This document shows, piece after piece, positions 6,938-14,893 of a stretch of DNA of 23,637 nt (position 1 is its first letter; every line of letters begins with the position of its first letter). The notes beneath the pieces are model-generated. The model was not told where the DNA came from. It saw only the letters and a list, made by a program, of their open reading frames with translations, and made no database searches. Origin of the DNA: JBFIHZ01 sp041601535 (GTDB taxonomy: Bacteria; Pseudomonadota; Gammaproteobacteria; Xanthomonadales; SZUA-36); the NCBI GenBank assembly GCA_041601535.1, contig JBFIHZ010000018.1, positions 1 to 23,637 on the forward strand. The letters run 5' to 3'. The translations under genes and the position numbers were made by a program.

Positions 6938-7657
6938 ATGAAACACACCCCAGCCATGCGTTCAGCCGTCGTAGTCAGCAACCAGCAGCAGCCGCACCAG
7001 CGCCTGGCCGGGCTGGTACGGCGTCATCAGCAGCATGCCTGGAAGGGCGGGCACCACCAGGCCAGCCTGCAGGCCTTTGCCGAACTGCAGGCGCTGGTTA
7101 CGCCAGCGGAGCGTGATGCACTGATCCTCGATTCAGGTTGTGGCACGGGTGAGAGTACCCGGCATATCGCTGCTGCGTTTCCGCAACACCTGGTGATTGG
7201 CATCGACCAGTCGGCGGCGCGGCTGGGCCGCCTCAAGGCAGCGGGCTTTCCGCATCGCGAGGACAATATGATCTGGCTGCGGGCCGAACTCGCCAGCCTG
7301 TGGCGCGCCATGCACCAGGCCGGCTGGCGGCTGCGCCGTCATTACCTGCTATACCCCAACCCGTGGCCCAAATCGGCCCAGCTGCAACGGCGCTGGCACG
7401 GACACCCGGTTTTTCCGCATCTGCTGGCGCTGGGTGGACGCCTGGAACTGCGCAGCAACTGGCGCATCTATGCCGAAGAGTTTGCGCTGGCCACACGGTT
7501 GGTGCTGGGGGAGGGCACGGGTCCGCCCCGGGCGGACTCCGCCGTCACCTTATCCACGGTGGCCGATGGCGCCATCACCTCGCCGTTTGAACGCAAGTAC
7601 CGTGCCAGTGGCCACCGTCTGTACTGCGTGGTGGCGCAGCTGGATTCAGTCGCCTGA
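6938..7657 (+). CDS. TrmB-like SAM-dependent methyltransferase
   Basis: A Rossmann methyltransferase resembling tRNA (guanine-46-N7) methyltransferase TrmB. The 239-residue protein has a SAM loop DSGCGTGES (65-73), the acidic residue of strand 2 in GID (88-90), PNPWPK (140-145) in the place of the canonical PDPWPKK.RH block, and a C-terminal SPFERKYRASG (215-225) resembling the T.FE.R motif. The conserved His and Lys/Arg after PWPK are replaced by SAQLQRRW, so it may be a diverged paralogue with another RNA target. The start is uncertain. The ATG at 6938 gives a family-like length but has no visible Shine-Dalgarno. An in-frame ATG at 6836 would overlap the metX start codon and add 34 unconvincing residues. 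The stop overlaps the convergent hydrolase gene by 12 bp. Confidence 0.75.
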   Translation: MKHTPAMRSAVVVSNQQQPHQRLAGLVRRHQQHAWKGGHHQASLQAFAELQALVTPAERDALILDSGCGTGESTRHIAAAFPQHLVIGIDQSAARLGRLKAAGFPHREDNMIWLRAELASLWRAMHQAGWRLRRHYLLYPNPWPKSAQLQRRWHGHPVFPHLLALGGRLELRSNWRIYAEEFALATRLVLGEGTGPPRADSAVTLSTVADGAITSPFERKYRASGHRLYCVVAQLDSVA

Positions 7658-8596
7658 ATTCGCCGGAATGCGGGTGAATTCGTGCAGCCCTTTCAGGCTG
7701 TTGTAAATAAAAGTCACCAGCTGCGCCGGGGTGATCCACACGGCACCCAGCGTATCGTCCCATTCCGCAGTCGGCTGCGCCGCTATGGCCTGTTCCAGCG
7801 TCTTGCCCTGGTCGATCAATGACTGCACCCGGTCGCGTGCGGCGACCAGGAAGTCACGGTATTTGGCCAGCTCGGCCGGGTTGGAAACCGGCCCATGACC
7901 GGGAATGATGCGGGTGTCCTCGTTGGCCAGCTCCAGCGCGCGTTCCACGCCGGCCAGCATGCCCTGTACGCTGCCGCCGCCGTCAAGGTCGATAAACGGA
8001 TACAGGCCGTTGAAATACAGGTCGCCCATGTGGATGACGTTACTGACCGGGAAATGCACCAGCACGTCGCCGTCGGTGTGGCCATGCGGGATGTGATGCA
8101 CGTTGGCGGATTCGCCGTTCAGGTGCAGGGTAAGGGTGTCGCTGAACGTCACCGTCGGCAGCGCGCTCAGTGGCCAGGCCTCGGTGGTGTTGTTCCAGAA
8201 CTGGCTGAACTGGTCGGTGCTCATGCGCTGACGCACGTTGTCATGTGCCACGATCACCGCGCCGGTGGCGTTCAGTGCCGCGTTGGCGCCCACGTGGTCT
8301 CCGTGGTAATGGGTGTTGATGATGTAGCGGATGGGCCCATCACTGATGGCGCGAACCTGTTGCAACAGTTCGGCGGAAATATTCTCGAACTGGTCGTCAA
8401 TAAGGTAGACACCTTCGGCACCGGCAGACACCCCTACGTTACCGCCGCGGCCAGTGATCATGGAAACCGTCGGGGATAGGGACGTGGTGCTGTATTCCAC
8501 CGCGTTTTCCTGCGCGCTTGCGATGGACAACGGGGTGCAGACTGCACACAGCAGGCCTATCCACGGACGGGTCAGGGTGTGGTTTGTTCTGAACAT
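7646..8596 (-). CDS. exported MBL-fold metallo-hydrolase
   Basis: A 316-residue metallo-beta-lactamase-fold protein with a signal peptide (about 1-28, ending SIASA) and a full dinuclear zinc site: H96, H98, D100 and H101 in THYHGDH, H173 in HGHTDGD, D192 in HMGDLYF and H234 in PGHGPV. The fold serves beta-lactamases, glyoxalases, lactonases and other hydrolases. This one resembles the general periplasmic group with the GHGPV signature and no recognisable substrate-specific insert, so calling it a beta-lactamase would be overreach. The start ATG has GAGGAAC about 9 nt upstream. It lies 87 bp downstream of ccmI on the same strand with its own ribosome-binding site. It could be read from the ccm transcript, but no cytochrome-related role is evident. 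Confidence 0.9.
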   Translation of the reverse strand: MFRTNHTLTRPWIGLLCAVCTPLSIASAQENAVEYSTTSLSPTVSMITGRGGNVGVSAGAEGVYLIDDQFENISAELLQQVRAISDGPIRYIINTHYHGDHVGANAALNATGAVIVAHDNVRQRMSTDQFSQFWNNTTEAWPLSALPTVTFSDTLTLHLNGESANVHHIPHGHTDGDVLVHFPVSNVIHMGDLYFNGLYPFIDLDGGGSVQGMLAGVERALELANEDTRIIPGHGPVSNPAELAKYRDFLVAARDRVQSLIDQGKTLEQAIAAQPTAEWDDTLGAVWITPAQLVTFIYNSLKGLHEFTRIPANSGD

Positions 8597-8683
8597 TTCA
8601 GGTTCCTCGCTGCAAGGGGGTTGCTGGTTTCACGCCACCGGTTATGCGGCAGCCCGCATGCCCGGGCGGGTACCGCAGGCGGC

Positions 8684-9802
8684 TTACTCAATCTCCTGGT
8701 TGATCACCAGGGGGATGGCCGGCGGTACATTCTGGTCATCATCTGGCGGCGTGGTGCCGGTATCCAGTGTAACCCCTGCGCTTTGCCAATCGCCAGCCAT
8801 GGCGGTGGGCTGGCCGAGCAGCGACAGGCGGGCCTGCACCGTGATCCGGCCGGCGCTGGATACCGGTCGTTGCGGCATCATGCTGTCGGCATTGCTGAAA
8901 TGCAGCTGCAGCGGAAAGTCCGGCTGGTCAATGCGCTTGACACCCAGTGGCGGCCCACTTTGCTGGTCCGCTGCCCGCGCGATAAGGTACAGCACGGCGC
9001 CCGGCGGCACCGGTGGCGGTGAACCTCCCTCAGGGCCGTCCAGCTGGATGTGAAAGTCCACACCCGCCCAGTCACTGCCTTGCGTGGCTTGCGTTGCAGC
9101 GCCGGATGCGCTGTCTGGCATGGTTTCGCCGGGCAGCGGCATGGCTGCCCCGGTTGCGCCGGCCAGCCGGGCACGGGCCTCGCTGACCTGGGCCGTGACC
9201 AGCTGCTCGATCGGGTTGCCGGGCTCAAGCTGTTGCAATAAGTGCTGCCAGTGTTCCACCGCCTGGGCATCATCGCCAGCCTGTGCGGCGGCAATGCCCA
9301 GCAACCACAGCCCTTTCTGCAAACTGGCGTCCTGTTCCACCGCCGCCCGTAAACGCTCCATCATCGCCGCGGAAATGCGTGGATTGCCCGAGGCAAACAA
9401 TTCGGCCTCGACCAGTTCAACCTGGATAGCAGGCTCCTGTGGCAGCAATTGTTCAGCTATCTGCAGGGCAGTCACCGCGTCATCGTAACGTTGCAACGTC
9501 TTGTAGCTGCGCCCCAGCAGCACCCAGCCTTCGGCATCGTCCGGCGATTCGGTCAGGCGTTCACGCAGTTGCCGGGTCAGCGCTTCCATGTCGGGCATGC
9601 CATCGGCCGTGGTGGGCAGGGCTTGCGGTAGGTCAAGGGCCTGTGGTGTGCCAACGCCGTCGTACAGCACATATCCGGCCAGCGGCATGGCCAGCACAGC
9701 CAGCGCCGCGGCGACGCGCGTGCCGGAACCGCCACGCAGCAAGGGCCACAGGGTAAAACCTGCGGCCAGCAGTAAAACCAGTACCGCTACTATCCAGAAC
9801 AC
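8684..9802 (-). CDS. ccmI: cytochrome c biogenesis protein CcmI
   Basis: A membrane-anchored chaperone that holds apocytochrome c C-termini and passes them to the CcmF/CcmH ligase. Two transmembrane helices (about 3-17 and 31-48) flank a short cytoplasmic loop. A TPR domain follows (about 60-185, with EGWVLLGRSYKTLQRYDDA and further helix pairs). A periplasmic beta-rich C-terminal domain (about 225-372) carries GVDFHIQLDG and ITVQARLSLLGQP. The start is GTG (9800-9802), sharing one base with the ccmH TAG stop (TAGTG), which argues for translational coupling. At 372 residues it is near the length of fused N- and C-domain CcmI. It is the last gene of the operon. Confidence 0.93.
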   Translation of the reverse strand: MFWIVAVLVLLLAAGFTLWPLLRGGSGTRVAAALAVLAMPLAGYVLYDGVGTPQALDLPQALPTTADGMPDMEALTRQLRERLTESPDDAEGWVLLGRSYKTLQRYDDAVTALQIAEQLLPQEPAIQVELVEAELFASGNPRISAAMMERLRAAVEQDASLQKGLWLLGIAAAQAGDDAQAVEHWQHLLQQLEPGNPIEQLVTAQVSEARARLAGATGAAMPLPGETMPDSASGAATQATQGSDWAGVDFHIQLDGPEGGSPPPVPPGAVLYLIARAADQQSGPPLGVKRIDQPDFPLQLHFSNADSMMPQRPVSSAGRITVQARLSLLGQPTAMAGDWQSAGVTLDTGTTPPDDDQNVPPAIPLVINQEIE

Positions 9803-10233
9803 TAGTTGTTTAACTCCTCGTCTGTGCCGGCTGGCTCATCCGGCAAACTGGCGCGCCGCCGCACCGCCACGGCGACCACGGCGGCGCCCCCCAACAGCAG
9901 GATCAGCGGCATCAGCCATAAGGCCAGGGTATTGCCTTTGACCGGTGGCCGGTACAGCACGAACTCGCCATAGCGTTCCACCAGGAAAGTCTTGATCTCC
10001 GCATTGCTGCGGCCGGCCTGCAACATGTCATGGATTTCCACGCGCAGGTCGTGCGCCAGCGGCGCATCGGAATCGGCCAGGTTCTGGTTCTGGCAGACCA
10101 GGCAACGCAGTTCTTGGGTGAGTTGCTGGAAACGTGCTTCTTCATCCGCGCTGGCAAATTCCAGCGGTTCGTTGGCGGCGGCCGTGGTGGCCAGCAGCCA
10201 CCCACCCAGCAACAGCGTGAGAAAAACCCTCAT
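9802..10233 (-). CDS. ccmH: cytochrome c maturation protein CcmH
   Basis: A periplasmic thiol oxidoreductase anchored in the inner membrane that reduces or complexes the CXXCH motif of apocytochrome c before heme attachment. A signal peptide (1-20, ATTAAA) precedes the domain, with the redox pair C44/C47 in LRCLVCQNQN. A transmembrane helix at about 103-124 leads to a short basic tail. The 143-residue length matches the short form in which the TPR domain is a separate CcmI, as here. The ATG overlaps the ccmG stop by ATGA. Confidence 0.96.
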   Translation of the reverse strand: MRVFLTLLLGGWLLATTAAANEPLEFASADEEARFQQLTQELRCLVCQNQNLADSDAPLAHDLRVEIHDMLQAGRSNAEIKTFLVERYGEFVLYRPPVKGNTLALWLMPLILLLGGAAVVAVAVRRRASLPDEPAGTDEELNN

Positions 10234-10781
10234 GGCCGTTGATCCGCGAGGCTTGGGGCGGCGGGTTCCAGCCGCGGCAGGATCTCATTTTCAATCGCTT
10301 CCGGGGTCAGCACACCAATCTGCTTGTAGAGGATTTCGCCGTTGGCACTAACCAGGAAAGATTCCGGAGCGGCGTACACGCCAAAATCAATAGCGGTGCG
10401 GCCGCTGAAATCGGCCAGTATCAATTCATACGGGTTGCCGAACTGGTCCAGCCAGGCCAGCGCGTCTTCCGGCGCGTCGCGGTAGTTGAGTCCAATCACG
10501 CGCAGCCGGCCGGACTCCGCCAGTTGGGTGATCAACGGGTGCTCCACGCGGCAGGACACGCACCAGCTGGCCCACACGTTTAACAGGAAGGGTTCGCCGA
10601 TCAGGTCGCGGTGAGTGAATTCCAGGTCCGGGCGGCCCAGCAATGGCAGGCTGAATTCCGGCATCGGTTTGCCAATCAACGGCGAGGGCAGTTCGGATTT
10701 CTTGTCAGAGCGGGTCAGACCCACGGCCAGCAACACCCCCAGCAGAATGAACAAGGCCAGCGGTAACAGGCGTGAAATCAT
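10230..10781 (-). CDS. ccmG: thiol:disulfide interchange protein CcmG (DsbE)
   Basis: A membrane-tethered thioredoxin-fold protein that keeps apocytochrome or CcmH thiols reduced, receiving electrons from a DsbD/CcdA-type donor. The N-terminal anchor is about 5-22 and the thioredoxin domain follows. The active site is W73-C74-V-S-C77 in NVWASWCVSC, with the family GVYAAPESFLV cis-proline segment downstream. It has 183 residues, normal for CcmG. Its start overlaps the ccmF stop by ATGA, and its stop overlaps ccmH in the same way. Confidence 0.96.
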   Translation of the reverse strand: MISRLLPLALFILLGVLLAVGLTRSDKKSELPSPLIGKPMPEFSLPLLGRPDLEFTHRDLIGEPFLLNVWASWCVSCRVEHPLITQLAESGRLRVIGLNYRDAPEDALAWLDQFGNPYELILADFSGRTAIDFGVYAAPESFLVSANGEILYKQIGVLTPEAIENEILPRLEPAAPSLADQRP

Positions 10782-12742
10782 GTGGTCACCTCCTGTGTGG
10801 AGTGCGGCAGCGGATCACTGCTGCGCCGGGCCTGCCGGTAACGGGCGTCCGTGGCTGCCAGCAAGCCGCCGGCCATCATCATCAGGGCGCCCAGCCAGAT
10901 AAAGCGGATAAACGGCTTGTGGTACAGCCGCACGGCCCAGGCACTGCCCTGTTCATCCAGCGGTTCGCCCAGTGAGATGTACACATCGCGGGTCAGGCCG
11001 GGATCGATAGCGGCCTCGGTCATGACCTGCCCGCCTTGCAGATAGCGGCGTTTTTGCGGATGCAGATCGGCCACTTTGGCGCCATCGCGATATACCAGGA
11101 AGTGTCCTTCATCGGCCACGAAGTTGGGGCCCTGCACGGCACGGGTTCCCTCGAAGCGGAACTCGTAGCCGGCCAGATCGAAGCGGTCACCCGCCGACAT
11201 GCGCAAATGCTTTTCCTCGCTGATGGCGTTGGTCAGCCCGGCGCCCACCAGGAAAATGCCGATGCCCAGGTGGGCCAGCGTCATACCGGATTCGCTGCGC
11301 GTGGGCTTCAGGCGTGGCCAGTCGCGCAGCCGGCTGAGATAAAACCGCACGGTGGTGGTGATCAGCCACATGCTGCCGGCCACCGCGGACACGCCCCAGA
11401 AACCGGCACCCGGTATCAGCCAGGCGGCGGCTGCACCAGCCACTACCGCCAGTGCCGCAGGCAGCCACAGCTGCGAACTGATGCGGCCGAGGCGGTCATT
11501 GCGCCAGCGCGAGTAAAAACCCAGCGGCAGCAGCACAACCAGGGGAATCATCAACAGCGCAAACAGCGTGCCAAAGTACGGTGGGCCGACCGAAATCTTG
11601 CCTGCATCCAGTGCTTCCAGCAGCAATGGATACAAGGTTCCCAGCAAGACCATGGCTGCCATCACGGCCAGGATCAGGTTATTCAGTAACAGCAGGGTTT
11701 CACGCGACACGCCGCTGAATCGGGAGCCCTGGATCATACCCGGTGCGCGGATGGCGAACAGCAGCAACGAGCCCCCCACCACAATGATCAGATAGGTCAG
11801 GATGAACACGCCGCGCGTCGGGTCAGAGGCAAAGGCGTGCACCGAGGTCAATACGCCGGAACGCACCAGGAAAGTGCCGAGCAGGCTGAGCGAGAAGGCG
11901 GTAATGGCCAGTATCAGTGTCCAGTTACGGAATGCGCCGCGTTTTTCCGTGACGGCCTGGGAATGAATCAGCGCGGTACCCACCAGCCAGGGCATGAACG
12001 AGGCGTTTTCCACCGGATCCCAGAACCACCAGCCGCCCCAGCCCAGTTCGTAATAGGCCCACCAGCTGCCCAGTGCAATACCCAGGGTCAGGAAAGCCCA
12101 TGCCACATGAGTCCACGGCCGCGACCAGCGTACCCAGTCACGGGTTACCTGTTTGCCCAGCAGAGCGGCAATGGCGAAAGCAAAGGCCACCGAAAACCCG
12201 ACATAGCCCATGTAGAGCATGGGTGGATGGATGATCAGCCCGGGGTCCTGCAGCAAGGGGTTCAGATCCAGGCCCTCGGCGGCGGCCGGCAGCAGGCGGG
12301 CAAACGGGTTGGAGGTGTACAGCACAAACAGCAGGAAACCGGCGCTGATCCAGCCCAGCACCGCCAGCACGCGCGCGCGGAATGCGGCGGGCAATCCTCG
12401 GCTGAACAGCGCCACTGCGGCTGTCCAGGCCGACAGGATCAGCTGCCACAACAGCAAGGAGCCTTCGTGCGCTCCCCATACAGCGGAAAACCGGTAATGC
12501 AGGGGCAGGCGGGAATTGCTGTTGCGCGCAACGTATTCAACGGAAAAGTCCTGCACGATAAACGACCATGTCAGTATCGCGAAGGCGCCAGCCAGCAAGG
12601 CAAACTGCACCAGTGCCGCCCGTCCGCCAACCTGCATCAGGCGCGGGTTGCCGGTATGCGCCCCCAGCAGCGGCAGAATGCCCAGCAACAGCGCAACCAG
12701 CAGCGCGCCAAGTAACAGTATCTGGCCGATTTCAGCAATCAT
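10778..12742 (-). CDS. ccmF: heme lyase subunit CcmF
   Basis: A large polytopic integral membrane protein of the cytochrome c heme ligase that receives heme from holo-CcmE and attaches it to apocytochrome. The WWD signature is at 235-253 (GWGGWWFWDPVENASF). Conserved candidate heme-ligand histidines include H172 (IIHPPMLY), H212 (WTHVAW) and H260 (ALIHSQ). There are many hydrophobic helices and a large C-terminal periplasmic domain with LRMSAGDRFDLAGYEF. At 654 residues it is full length. The gap to ccmE is 3 nt and it overlaps ccmG by 4 nt. Confidence 0.97.
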   Translation of the reverse strand: MIAEIGQILLLGALLVALLLGILPLLGAHTGNPRLMQVGGRAALVQFALLAGAFAILTWSFIVQDFSVEYVARNSNSRLPLHYRFSAVWGAHEGSLLLWQLILSAWTAAVALFSRGLPAAFRARVLAVLGWISAGFLLFVLYTSNPFARLLPAAAEGLDLNPLLQDPGLIIHPPMLYMGYVGFSVAFAFAIAALLGKQVTRDWVRWSRPWTHVAWAFLTLGIALGSWWAYYELGWGGWWFWDPVENASFMPWLVGTALIHSQAVTEKRGAFRNWTLILAITAFSLSLLGTFLVRSGVLTSVHAFASDPTRGVFILTYLIIVVGGSLLLFAIRAPGMIQGSRFSGVSRETLLLLNNLILAVMAAMVLLGTLYPLLLEALDAGKISVGPPYFGTLFALLMIPLVVLLPLGFYSRWRNDRLGRISSQLWLPAALAVVAGAAAAWLIPGAGFWGVSAVAGSMWLITTTVRFYLSRLRDWPRLKPTRSESGMTLAHLGIGIFLVGAGLTNAISEEKHLRMSAGDRFDLAGYEFRFEGTRAVQGPNFVADEGHFLVYRDGAKVADLHPQKRRYLQGGQVMTEAAIDPGLTRDVYISLGEPLDEQGSAWAVRLYHKPFIRFIWLGALMMMAGGLLAATDARYRQARRSSDPLPHSTQEVTT

Positions 12743-12745
12743 GAA

Positions 12746-13210
12746 TCAGTCCCGGGTTTCGCTGACTGAGCCGCCCGCGCCCGGATGACCGGCCTTTTCC
12801 AGCGCATCGGCCACTTCCGGAGGCATATAGTTTTCATCATGCTTGGCCAGTACTTCGCTGGCCTGGAAATGACCGCTCTCATCCAGCGTGCCGCGGGCGA
12901 TCACGCCCTGGCCTTCGCGGAACAGGTCCGGCAGTATGCCGACATAGCGCACCAGCATGTCTTCCAGGCCGTCGGTGACGGTAAATTCCACCGCCAGGCC
13001 GTTTTCAGACCGCTCAACACTGCCATTTTTTACCAGGCCACCCAGGCGGAACTGGCGGCCCGGTGGCATGTCCAGTGCGGCGATTTCGCTCGGGCTCTGG
13101 AAGTACAGCAGGTTTTGCTGCAGCGAATAGAACGCGATGGTGCTGGCCACACCCACGCCGGTGAGTATCAACAGAGCCGCGATCAGGCGGCGCTTGCGTG
13201 TCGGTGTCAT
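12746..13210 (-). CDS. ccmE: periplasmic heme chaperone CcmE
   Basis: A membrane-anchored OB-fold protein that binds heme covalently and transfers it to the CcmF ligase. The N-terminal anchor is at about 8-28 after a basic MTPTRKRR. The OB domain carries GGLVKNGSV and YVGILPDLFREGQGV. The heme-binding H124 lies in AKHDENYMPPEV with Y128, the HxxxY form typical of proteobacterial CcmE. It has 154 residues. The ATG overlaps the ccmD stop (ATGA). Confidence 0.97.
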   Translation of the reverse strand: MTPTRKRRLIAALLILTGVGVASTIAFYSLQQNLLYFQSPSEIAALDMPPGRQFRLGGLVKNGSVERSENGLAVEFTVTDGLEDMLVRYVGILPDLFREGQGVIARGTLDESGHFQASEVLAKHDENYMPPEVADALEKAGHPGAGGSVSETRD

Positions 13211-13341
13211 GGTTGTTGTTTCCCGTCCTGCTGTAATGCTTTAAGCAGCTGTTTCTGCCTGACCAGCGGGGCCAGCGCGGTCCACAGCAGGATCACCGTG
13301 GTGATGCCGTAGGCCGACCAGATAAAAGGTGTGTGATCCAT
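13207..13341 (-). CDS. ccmD: heme exporter protein CcmD
   Basis: A very short gene (44 codons plus stop) between ccmC and ccmE. The product begins MDHTPFIWSAYGIT, has one transmembrane helix (about 8-26) and a basic Gln/Lys-rich cytoplasmic tail ending in KQQP. This is the normal architecture of CcmD, the small subunit that helps release holo-CcmE from the CcmABC complex. The start lies 7 nt after the ccmC stop with CGGGA nearby, and the stop overlaps ccmE by ATGA. Size, position and composition all agree. Confidence 0.93.
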   Translation of the reverse strand: MDHTPFIWSAYGITTVILLWTALAPLVRQKQLLKALQQDGKQQP

Positions 13342-13348
13342 TCCCGGT

Positions 13349-14131
13349 TTACTCCTGTTCGCTTGCCTGCAAGGCCTGGCTGACCCAGCCTTTGCGGAAA
13401 TCCTGTTGCAGCAGCAATACCCGCGCCCGTGTCAGCAGGGTTGCCGCAAAATAGAACTTGGTGGCGACCGCCATGATCAACAAGGGCCATAACATGCTCG
13501 GGTGTATGCTGCTGCCGGTTATGCCAATGCTGCTGCCCTGGTGCAGGGTATTCCACCACTGCACCGAGAAATGAATGATGGGCAGGTTGACCAGGCCTAC
13601 CAGCGCCAGCAGGCTGGCTGCGCGGGCGGCTTTGCGCGGTTCATCAAACGCGCTGTATAAACCCATTACACCCAGGTACAGGAACAGCAGCACCAGCTCG
13701 CTGGTCAGGCGGGCATCCCATACCCAGTAGGCACCCCAGGTCGGGCGGCCCCATAACGCGCCGGTGACCAGCGCCGCCAGGGTAAAGGCGGCGCCGATGG
13801 GGGCGCAGCTGATGGACAGGATTTCCATCAGGCGGATACGCCATACCAGGGCGATAAACCCCATTACCGCCATGATTGCGTAGATCATCATCGACATCCA
13901 CGCTGAAGGCACGTGGATATACATGATGCGATAACTTTCACCCTGCAGGTAATCCGGGGGTGCGCGAAACAGTCCCAGGTAAAGGCCAATGGCCGCGGTA
14001 ATGCAAAACAGTACCCAGAAATACGGTATCAAACGCCCGGCAAACCGATAAAACCAGGGGGGTGAGCCCAGTTTGTGAATAAACAGAATCCACGGATTTT
14101 TGCGTGGTGTTGGCGTGATTGATGAATTCAT
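13349..14131 (-). CDS. ccmC: heme exporter protein CcmC
   Basis: A six-helix inner-membrane heme-handling protein that presents heme to CcmE. The WWD-type motif lies at 127-143 (WGRPTWGAYWVWDARLT). The two expected axial histidines are H73 (YIHVPSAW) and H197 (NTLHQGS). At 260 residues it is slightly longer than the E. coli protein because of a 20-residue hydrophilic N-terminus. A 66-nt gap separates it from ccmB, the longest spacer inside the operon; I see no structure in it. ccmD follows after 7 nt. Confidence 0.97.
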   Translation of the reverse strand: MNSSITPTPRKNPWILFIHKLGSPPWFYRFAGRLIPYFWVLFCITAAIGLYLGLFRAPPDYLQGESYRIMYIHVPSAWMSMMIYAIMAVMGFIALVWRIRLMEILSISCAPIGAAFTLAALVTGALWGRPTWGAYWVWDARLTSELVLLFLYLGVMGLYSAFDEPRKAARAASLLALVGLVNLPIIHFSVQWWNTLHQGSSIGITGSSIHPSMLWPLLIMAVATKFYFAATLLTRARVLLLQQDFRKGWVSQALQASEQE

Positions 14132-14197
14132 ATCCGGTTTGTTTGGCTGGTCGGGGTCAGTTTCCTGGGGTTTCGGTTCAGGCGGTGCCTGGCCTGC

Positions 14198-14893
14198 TTA
14201 TGACAGGCTGATTTTCAATGCGGCGGCAGTGGCGAATGGCGCCAGGGTCAGGGACGCGATCAACCCGGCCGACAGCAGGCCAAGGAAGGCGCCGTACGGC
14301 AACCCATCCACGGCCGCCATTATACCCCCGGTAGCCATGATCAGCACCGGAACATACAGGGGAAACACCAGCAGGGACAGTAATTGCCCGCCACGCCGCA
14401 GGCTGATGGTCAAACCCACGCCAATCGACCCTACCAGGCTGAGAATGGGGGTGGCCAGCGCCAGGCTGGCCAGTAATACGCCCATGGCCTGCTCTGGCAG
14501 GTTCATCCACAGCCCCAGCAAGGGTGACAGCAGCACCAGTGGCAAGCCGGACACCAGCCAGTGCGCGGTGGTGTTGGCCAGCACGATCAGCGGCAACGGG
14601 TGGCCGCTGATCAGAAATTGTTCCAGGCTGCCGTCCTCGAAATCGGAACGGAACAGGCTGTCCAGCGAAATCACCGTGGCCAGCAGGGCGGCAATCCACA
14701 CCACTCCCGGGGCGATACGCGCCAGCAGCACGGGGCCTGGCCCAATGCCCAGTGGGAACAGGCTGATCACCACCAGCGCGAAAATCACCGGAAACAGCAG
14801 TTCGCCGCGCCGGCGGAACGCCAGCAACAGATCGCGCCGTATCAGCGTAAAGAACATCCGTGCCGGGCTGGGGGCTGCAGCCGGCGGCGTCAT
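14198..14893 (-). CDS. ccmB: heme exporter protein CcmB
   Basis: The membrane permease half of the CcmAB ABC transporter, which powers release of holo-CcmE from CcmC. Its 231 residues have six predicted hydrophobic segments and the family motifs RRDLLLAFRRRGEL, SLFRSDFEDGSLEQFLISGHPL and FPLYVPVLIMA. The start is set at the ATG at 14891-14893, which overlaps the ccmA TGA as ATGA. A longer reading from 14977 would add 28 residues lying entirely within ccmA and is not credible. Confidence 0.95.
   Translation of the reverse strand: MTPPAAAPSPARMFFTLIRRDLLLAFRRRGELLFPVIFALVVISLFPLGIGPGPVLLARIAPGVVWIAALLATVISLDSLFRSDFEDGSLEQFLISGHPLPLIVLANTTAHWLVSGLPLVLLSPLLGLWMNLPEQAMGVLLASLALATPILSLVGSIGVGLTISLRRGGQLLSLLVFPLYVPVLIMATGGIMAAVDGLPYGAFLGLLSAGLIASLTLAPFATAAALKISLS

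Noticed and set aside
7646..8596. Calling the MBL-fold protein a beta-lactamase
   Set aside because: The di-zinc motif is shared by many hydrolases, and no beta-lactamase-specific feature is visible.
11837..12715. 292-codon plus-strand frame opposite ccmF
   Set aside because: Antisense to the diagnostic CcmF motifs; Gln/Gly/His-rich without structure.
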